Shown here piece by piece: positions 57,924 to 64,000 of a stretch of DNA of 64,000 bases; positions within the stretch are counted from its first letter, which is position 1; each line of letters opens with the position of its first letter. The DNA is from Chelonoidis abingdonii (Eukaryota; Chordata; Testudines; Testudinidae), in contig NC_133770.1 in the NCBI RefSeq assembly GCF_003597395.2, forward strand, positions 208,066,452 through 208,130,451, in the 5' to 3' direction. Made by a program: the position numbers and the translations under genes. A model generated the notes under the pieces. It made no database searches. It was not told where the DNA came from and was given only the letters and a program-made list of their open reading frames with translations.

Positions 57924-60115
57924 CCCTAATATATCCCAAGAACTTACTGGAGATTTGTGTTCTGCTGTATTTTTTTTTAAACATGTCTGGGTCATTGATG
58001 TCCCCCATTACCACTAAATTTTTTGTCTTGAATATTTCTGTTACTATTTCTAGAAATTCCTCATCCACTTCCTTCTGCTGATTTGGCGGCTTAATAGTAG
58101 AGCCCAACAGGATGTCCTGTTTCCCCCTCTCCTTTTATCTTTATTCAGAGACTTTTAACTGGTTTGCCTCTCACCTCCATTTGGACCTCAGAACAAGTGT
58201 GCATATTCTTGATGTATTATGCAACACCTCCTCTCTTTCCCCTCTGCCTGTCCTTCCTGAACAAGTTAAACTCTTCTATACCGGTCTACGAGTCATGAGA
58301 TTTATCACACCAAGTCTGTGATGCAAACTAAGTTGTACTTTGGCTTGTATACTGATACTTCCAGTTCTGCCTGTTTATTTCCCACACTCCTTTCATTTGT
58401 GTATCGTTATCTAAAATGTCAATCATATTCCTCCACGGTTTTCTATGTGGTTGCTCCTGCAACCCTGTTTTAATTCTCAGTTTCTCCCCTGACATCTATC
58501 TCTCTGTTAAGGGCACCTTTTTTTTATCTGTGAGCTTTTTCACTTCCCACACTTGAACCCTGACTAAAGCCTTCTTCGCTACATTGATGAACTGATGTCC
58601 AAAGATGCTCTTCCCCATCCTGGTCAGGTGTACCTCATCTCTTCCCATCAGTCCTCCTTACTGGAACAGTATCCCATGGCTGGAGGAAACCAAAGTCGTC
58701 CCATCCGCACCTTCTGTGCAGCCATGCATTCATTTCCAGGATTTGCCTGTCTCTGCCTGAGTACTTACCCTCAGCTGGGAGGATTGCCTAGAATATTTCC
58801 TTCATCCTCACTCCCACTGTTGTCACTGCTGATCTGCTCAGGGCCATACCTAACAGTATTCTTACATGGATGAGTGGCATACAGTAGTGGTCAGAGGGAC
58901 GGATGAGCCTCAGCAGCCTTTCTGTAACATCTCAAGTGCAGGCTTTGGGCAGGCAGCACACTTCCTGGGACATCAGGTCAGGGCAGCACATGAATGCCTC
59001 TCTCCCCTTCAGAAGAGAGTATCCAATCAACACCACCTTTTATCTCCTCTTGTGAGTATGGTGACTATGAGCCTCCCAGCTTTGGAGGAAGGTGGGTCAT
59101 CTTCCTCAGCCATTGGGGTCTTCTCTTTACTCCTATTGCAAGCACAGCATACCAGTTCTTGACCTTGATGAACAGAGAACCTCGGTATGGGGTGGAGCAC
59201 TGTCTCCTGCCCAAGACGGCAAGCTGCCAGTCTCATCCCTACAGAGTAGCCAGTTCTCCTTTCTCACCTGGTACTGTTGTAATATTTTCTAGTTGGCTAG
59301 CATCCTCCATCCCAAAGGTCTCCATGTGCATCCTGTCAATGAATGTGCATCCTATCCTTGTGCTTTTGAATGCTACACAGACAAGCCATCTTCTCCTATA
59401 ACTTACGGGCTTCCTGAGGGACTCCTCCAATTGATACCTCTCTCAATGGGCTATTCCCTGTGCCTGGCCTTTGGCAGGGACAGGCAGGCTGCTTTCCCAA
59501 CAAGTCAACACTAGGACCTGGGGAGAAGCCTTCAGGGTCAGGATGCTTCTCTGGCTAGGGGCCTCATAAGTGCAGCCAGAGAAAGAGCTGGCAATGGTGT
59601 TTTCCTCCTGTTGTGCATTCTTCCATGTAGAGGACCTGCATGTTAAGGAAGAAGCCGTGCCTGCCTGCCTGCCTTCCTTTGCTGGTGAACTCAGCTGGCT
59701 AACTCCCTTAGTCTCCCAACTGCCTTCAACTTACCAGTCATCTGTCCTAGCAGCCAGTGGGAGCCTTCAGACTTTTTAAAACTGACCCCCCCCCATGCAG
59801 CTGGAATGTGTAACTCAGGCACTTCTAATCACTGTTCTATTTATATTAAAAAAAATTGTTCTCACTTCAAAGAGCCTTGCAAAAAATCAGGTGCTTAGTC
59901 ACCTAACTGCAGGGCAATCTAGCCCAGATAGCTAGCAACCAAGTGGACTTCAAGTGCAGCAAACCAGCACAGAGTCCCACCACACTCAGTGGCAAGTTTC
60001 CAGCACAGAAAAGTGCTCCTTCACTCTCCCCAAGTTAATCAATAACAAAAAAACAGAAGTGGCTCAGAGATGCTCACCAGCTGGCTAATTCCCTTAGTCT
60101 CCGAAGTGCCATTGT

Positions 60116-62589
60116 CTTGGCAGACATGTGTCATGCTGAGCACTAATGTTGGAAGCATATGCCAGTGGATTTATGCTGACTTCCTTTGCATACATTTTTC
60201 CTCTTATTGATGTCCCAGTGAAAGAAGTTTAGTTTAGTTTAGGTTTCTGTCCTCTTGTAGAACACTTAAGAGTAGTTTTGTTTTCATGGGCACTTTAGAG
60301 TGAAAACGTACAATGAAAAACTTCAGCAATAAGGGCTATTATAGATTAAACAAAACACGGTCCAAAAGATGCCATGCTCCAAAATTATGCCAGCATTTGA
60401 GAGACGATAGGAGATATTTGGAATGTGATGACAGTGGTTTCCATCCAGAATAATTCTATTGCCTTCAATGAGGTAATCTAGATTTATACTGGAGCAAATG
60501 AAATCAGAATGTAACCCAATATCAATGGAATTGAATGTTGCCACAGGATAAAGTGTTCTATTCCTATAGAAATTATTTCAGGATATTTATATAATGTTGT
60601 AAATTTCCTCACTGTTGTGGTGAGAGCACTTGTTTGAACCAGTACCATAACCCCATTTTATAGAGATGGTTTAAAGGAAGGATAGGAAGGAACTGAGGCA
60701 GATGAAGAGAGAACTACTATTCTCGGTGTAGGAGGTAGCGTGATGGAAGACTGGAAGCTGAGAAAGGGAAAAGAAGACAAATGGAGAGAAAAAGTAAGAA
60801 GGCAGGGAGTGGGAGCAGAGACTTCAGTTCCCCAAGGCTGATTATTTTGAAAACCTAAGATTGTTCCTGCTATAATGGGGCTATTGGCAGGTGTGGTGGT
60901 GCAGCAGGCATCACCCTCTCCCCTCCATCTCAAAGGACTGAGATCTGTGTGGGAGGAGACTGGTCCCACTACCACAATTTTTGAGGAGTGGCTGAATGTG
61001 GTCGTACTTGAGGGGATGGGCCATTTAAGGGAGGACAGAGGGCAGTTTTTACTGATTCTAGGGCCTTGGTTGCCTCAGTCCAGCTGCATGGGGTTTAGAC
61101 TATTAAAACACAGAGAATTTACCATCTATTAGTACTCTGAGGGTAACTTTGAATTTAACAAAGATATATAACATCCATCACTTCCCTCCCCCACCATTCT
61201 CACTTTATTCCCAGACTGTGAACAAAGAGAGAATCTAGCATCTTCAGCTTCAAGCTACATGCCTCACCATTTGAGCTTAGAAGGGTACCACTGTTACCTG
61301 GTAACAGAAGTAAGCTCTACTACTCCATATGGCTCAGGTACATCTCACTTAGGGCTGTTTCACAGCCCATTGAATACAGTGGGGGAGTGGATTAGGCATT
61401 TAGCCAGTGTGGTAGAATATATTCTATTCTTATGAATCAATTAGATTCTGACTGGCTAAAATCATGAACATTAGCTTTTATCAACTAATGAGAGTGAGCC
61501 ATTCAGCAGTCAGCTTGTTTGGCAGAGATTCTGTTTGATATCACTGTTGCTTTATGAATTTGAGTAATATTTTATGTTTGCTATGAGATACATACTCTGT
61601 TTCTCATGTCTTATAATTGCTTTTAAAAAGCATAAAATGCCACGAGCTAAATCTTCATAAATTAATTGCCTATCTGTACTTTTCAAGACATTTTATTTTT
61701 CTTAGTAATATATTCTGTTAGTCATTTAATTTCTCATAGGGTTATGACCTTATAGTGCTAGTATGTCAACGAGCTCTTTCATTTTCTTCTTCCAGAACAT
61801 ATCTTAAACTAATTAAATACTTCTGTCTGTAACTTTATACTAACTGGAGGAATACATGGAACTGCGATTACACCATGTTTCATATTGGATTATTCAGTGG
61901 ATAAATAGATATACAGAAAATTGTTACTCACCTACATGATAGGGTCTATAAACCCCACACTGGGAAGGGGTTTGGAAGACTGTATTAAAGTAGCCCTGCC
62001 CCTCCGTCCCTGTCATTCATGTATAGTAGGGAAGAGGGTTTCAAAAGGAGGAAGCAGCAGTATACAAAGAGGGGAAACCCTGAAAAGGGAATGTCTAGTA
62101 GGGGGAACCTTTATGCCAGAAACTTGCCCGCTGTGTGAGGAGTCTAGCAAACCCCGGGGGTAGGCCTGATAAGAAGGGGCTGACTTGGCTATCCAGCCCT
62201 AACGACTCCAACAAAACTGCTACCTAGGCACCCCTGAAATAAGGTGGTGCCTCAGACTTTTTTCTCCTTGTTGTTGACCCCACGAGGCAGGGCCTACAAA
62301 ATTTTGGCACCTGAGGTGGGGACCTCAAATGATGCCCTCATGCTCCCTTACTTGGGCCAAAACTTTGAAAGGTCTCAATTCTGCCTTCTTGTTCTACTCG
62401 TCTCCTGGTACTGCTCTGCTACTTACCCCAATAAAGGAGAACTAACAACTTAAAATGCCTTGTTCAAAAATGTTAAATAACACTTTTCTGTTCAGGTATT
62501 TGAAAGTTAATGTAACTTTTCTTGTCTGCATAGTAAACATTGGCATTTTTTTCTGTTTGAATAATCAATGTGGTGCTTTCTGTGCCCTC
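60116..62589 (+). other. No gene seen; putative intron
   Basis: A GA-rich tract lies at about 60,700-60,810. At 62,288-62,385 GCAGGGCCTACAAAATTTTG, then GGGCCAAAACTTTGAAAGG, could be part of a hAT MITE of the CAGGGCC type, without a second end. The block at 61,930-62,180 is GC-richer than its neighbours but is not recognised. Confidence 0.45.
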
Positions 62590-63490
62590 TTGGTTGCAAA
62601 GATTTGAACTGCTTCCTGAAGGTCCACAGTCTGGGCCAGCTCATGCTCTGTTGAGATGTTGCAAGGCCGACCAGTGTCATTGTGGAGCGTAAATGTGTTT
62701 TTATTAACTTCAGCTTGGAGAAGCTGCGTTATGCACTGGCAACTGTTACAGGAAGTGCTAGAAGTATGCTCAGAGCAACAAAAGCATTTGGAAAGAGGGT
62801 TGTCATCTTATTTGTGCACCTATATTCCAGAACAGCCTTTGGAGTTGATTCTGCTGAAATATATCTTGAAAGGGCTTTCAGTTCATCACGTAAATCACTC
62901 GCATCAATATCGCGCATGTCATCATGTGTCAACACTGTCTGTAGAGCCCTGCATTGCTGGTGTAGGTCTTCTTCAGGTATAGTGAGGAGTTTTGGAATGT
63001 CATACAACATCCCAAATATACTGCTGTGTTCCTTGAGCTGCATGAAATGTTCTTCAGCTGACTCTATTGCACAGTCTAGGACCTGGTTAAAGAATTCAAC
63101 TTTGAATTGTTGTTTGGGGTTTCTTATGGGATTATCCCGTGCCTCGTAATCAAGATGTTGTCGTCTTCTTTAGTGACTCTTGTATTCTTGAATGGGTGGG
63201 AAAATAGCTTCAGTGTGAAGTTCTTCTGCCAGCTTCTGTGGTGCACTCTTCAGAACGTTTTGAAATCCCTCATCTGACCAGTTAGACTGTAGGTATGACT
63301 TTGCTTTGTCCAGTTCGTTCCATTGGAGTCCAAGTCAACATCTTGGAGTCTCTTCCTTACAACATTTATTTCAAACAGTATGTCATGCCACAACACTAAG
63401 CCACACAGAAATTTGAAGTTATGTATGTTTCTGATGATTCCATTTCCCTCTGCCACTGTTCTCTCATGAACAGTTCCTGTCATAGCATTA
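62590..63490 (-). pseudogene. hAT transposase relic (ZMYM-like, C-terminal half with dimerisation domain)
   Basis: On the minus strand, from 63,480 down, pieces in different frames read NFKFLCGLVLWHDILFEINV, EEDLHQQCRALQTVLTHDD, ELKALSRYISAESTPKAVLE and FVALSILLALPVTVASA. An in-frame TAA comes next, where the family has a glutamate, then RSFSKLKLIKTHLRST. This order is that of hAT transposases related to zinc-finger MYM-type proteins, ending in the hAT C-terminal dimerisation domain. The TAA, frameshifts and the lost N-terminal part make it a pseudogene. It ends in sense around 62,590. An LTR starts at 63,497, so the transposase was probably cut by that insertion and its 5' part may lie outside the window. 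Confidence 0.8.
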
Positions 63491-63496
63491 TCCTCC

Positions 63497-64000
63497 TGTC
63501 ATAAACAGATAGCTAAGGGTTAATGTCTCTTTCACCTGTAAAGGGTTAACAAACAGGGAACTAAACACCTGACCAGAGGACCAATCAGGAGACAAGATAC
63601 TTTCAACCCTGTGTGGAGGGAAGTTTTTGGGTGTGGGTCCTTTGTTCTGTGTGTGTGTCTTTTCTCGGGGGTATGGGAGGGACCAGACATTACTACAGGC
63701 TCTCGAAAGGCTGTCAAATTAGCTAAGGTAGAACAGCGATTTAGGCTTTAATTGGTTTGGTTTATTCTATGCACATGTGGATCTGAGATGGAAACGTAGA
63801 TGGAATTGCTGGAATATTGATGGTATGCGTACGGAGAAGAAGGGCTCTCCTTTCTGATAAACTATTAGGACCCTGTCATAATTGTACATCTTGATTACAG
63901 AGAATAAGGTCTTATACTTTTTCCTTCTTATTAGAAAATTTCTTTTAGAGAAACCTGATTGATCTTTCCTTGTTCCCTTGTTTATCCAGGAGAGGGTGTA
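63497..64000 (+). mobile_element. LTR of the TGTCATAA family, plus orientation, runs off the window
   Basis: Begins TGTCATAAACAGATAGCTAA, then carries CACCTGTAAAGGGTTAACAA, CACCTGACCAGAGGACCAAT and GGAGACAAGATACTTTCAA. The start is the reverse complement of the ends of the LTRs at 5,017 and 20,321 (TTATGACA), and the CCTGTAAAGGGTTAA/CCAAT block is shared. The five bases before it are CCTCC (63,492-63,496); the other duplication would lie beyond the window. The LTR end and any internal genes are not visible. Confidence 0.85.

Larger units (their letters stand above)
57300..60115 (-). mobile_element. CR1-family LINE, antisense (endonuclease, esterase-like ORF and 5' region), split by a hAT
   Basis: On the minus strand from 58,100 to 57,950 the endonuclease motif set is visible: PPNQQKEVDEEF, LVVMGDINDPDMF and RTQISSKFLGYI. 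Upstream in sense, 58,710-58,580 gives WLHRRCGWDDFGFLQPW and then, in another frame, GRDEVHLTRMGKSIF, the esterase-like segment of the first CR1 protein. Frames at 59,430-59,239 and 59,236-59,027 may be more ORF1. At the plus-strand left (57,340-57,610) the sequence CTTCCCATGGGACCTTACCT is ORF2 further downstream in sense. Both ends are approximate: the 5' end could be anywhere from 59,560 to 60,115. Frameshifts throughout mean a dead copy. Confidence 0.75.

Noticed and set aside
57666..58107. Proline-lysine and alanine-glutamine repeat proteins on the minus strand
   Set aside because: The repeats come from the GGGCTT array inside a hAT; only the part beyond 57,950 is real, as CR1 endonuclease.
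1..64000. CRISPR arrays, phage, toxin-antitoxin or bacterial defence systems
   Set aside because: No evenly spaced direct repeats, no operons or ribosome binding sites; the sequence is clearly vertebrate.

Overview
This looks like ordinary nuclear DNA from a sauropsid, most likely a turtle; a crocodilian is less likely. The evidence is the repeat content: many CR1 LINE fragments with the 3' ends typical of turtles, a tRNA-headed SINE with a CR1-like tail, a MIR-type SINE, a 5S-rRNA-headed SINE, hAT and Harbinger DNA transposons, and Ty3/gypsy- or ERV-like LTRs. I see no L1 or Alu, no bacterial operons, no CRISPR array and no functional rRNA or tRNA gene. I can support only one cellular coding exon.

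Layout. (1) 1-27,300 is transposon-rich DNA upstream of a gene: a CR1 tail (79-627), an inverted tRNA-like SINE composite (about 2,085-2,590), a solo LTR with a perfect 5-bp target duplication (5,017-5,883), an antisense CR1 (6,227-7,374), a hAT element (10,844-11,408) abutting a decayed Harbinger transposon (11,419 to perhaps 14,695) that is split by a gypsy-like integrase plus LTR, a nested CR1/hAT/TA-element/hAT stack (15,675-18,578), a SINE and a MIR (18,903-19,325), a second solo LTR (20,321-21,093), a palindromic MITE (24,555-24,744) and an antisense CR1 (24,889-26,505). (2) 27,300-28,406 is a CpG-rich promoter and first exon. It has an inverted CCAAT box, an Sp1 site, a long 5' leader with a short upstream ORF, then a start codon in strong context that opens a signal peptide cut by a splice donor after 21 codons plus one base. 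I do not recognise the gene. (3) 28,407-64,000 is best read as its first intron, perhaps more than 35 kb, because no convincing second exon was found. It holds a second, stronger CpG island (about 30,150-30,850), a repeat-poor stretch (about 32,200-38,160), the 5S-headed SINE split by a hAT (39,545-40,060), a long decayed CR1 (49,985-53,048), another CR1 (57,300 to about 60,100) with a hAT inside, a hAT transposase relic (62,590-63,490) and an LTR that runs off the window (63,497 on).

How the parts relate. Nothing here forms a pathway. The main content is a stratigraphy of insertions. For several hAT and LTR copies the target-site duplications can be read exactly, so the order of events can be reconstructed. 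No new protein-coding system was found. The most useful leads are the nested insertions, the LTR families that share one promoter-like block, the unidentified first exon with its upstream ORF, and the second CpG island. Family names come from recognition by eye; no database search was run.
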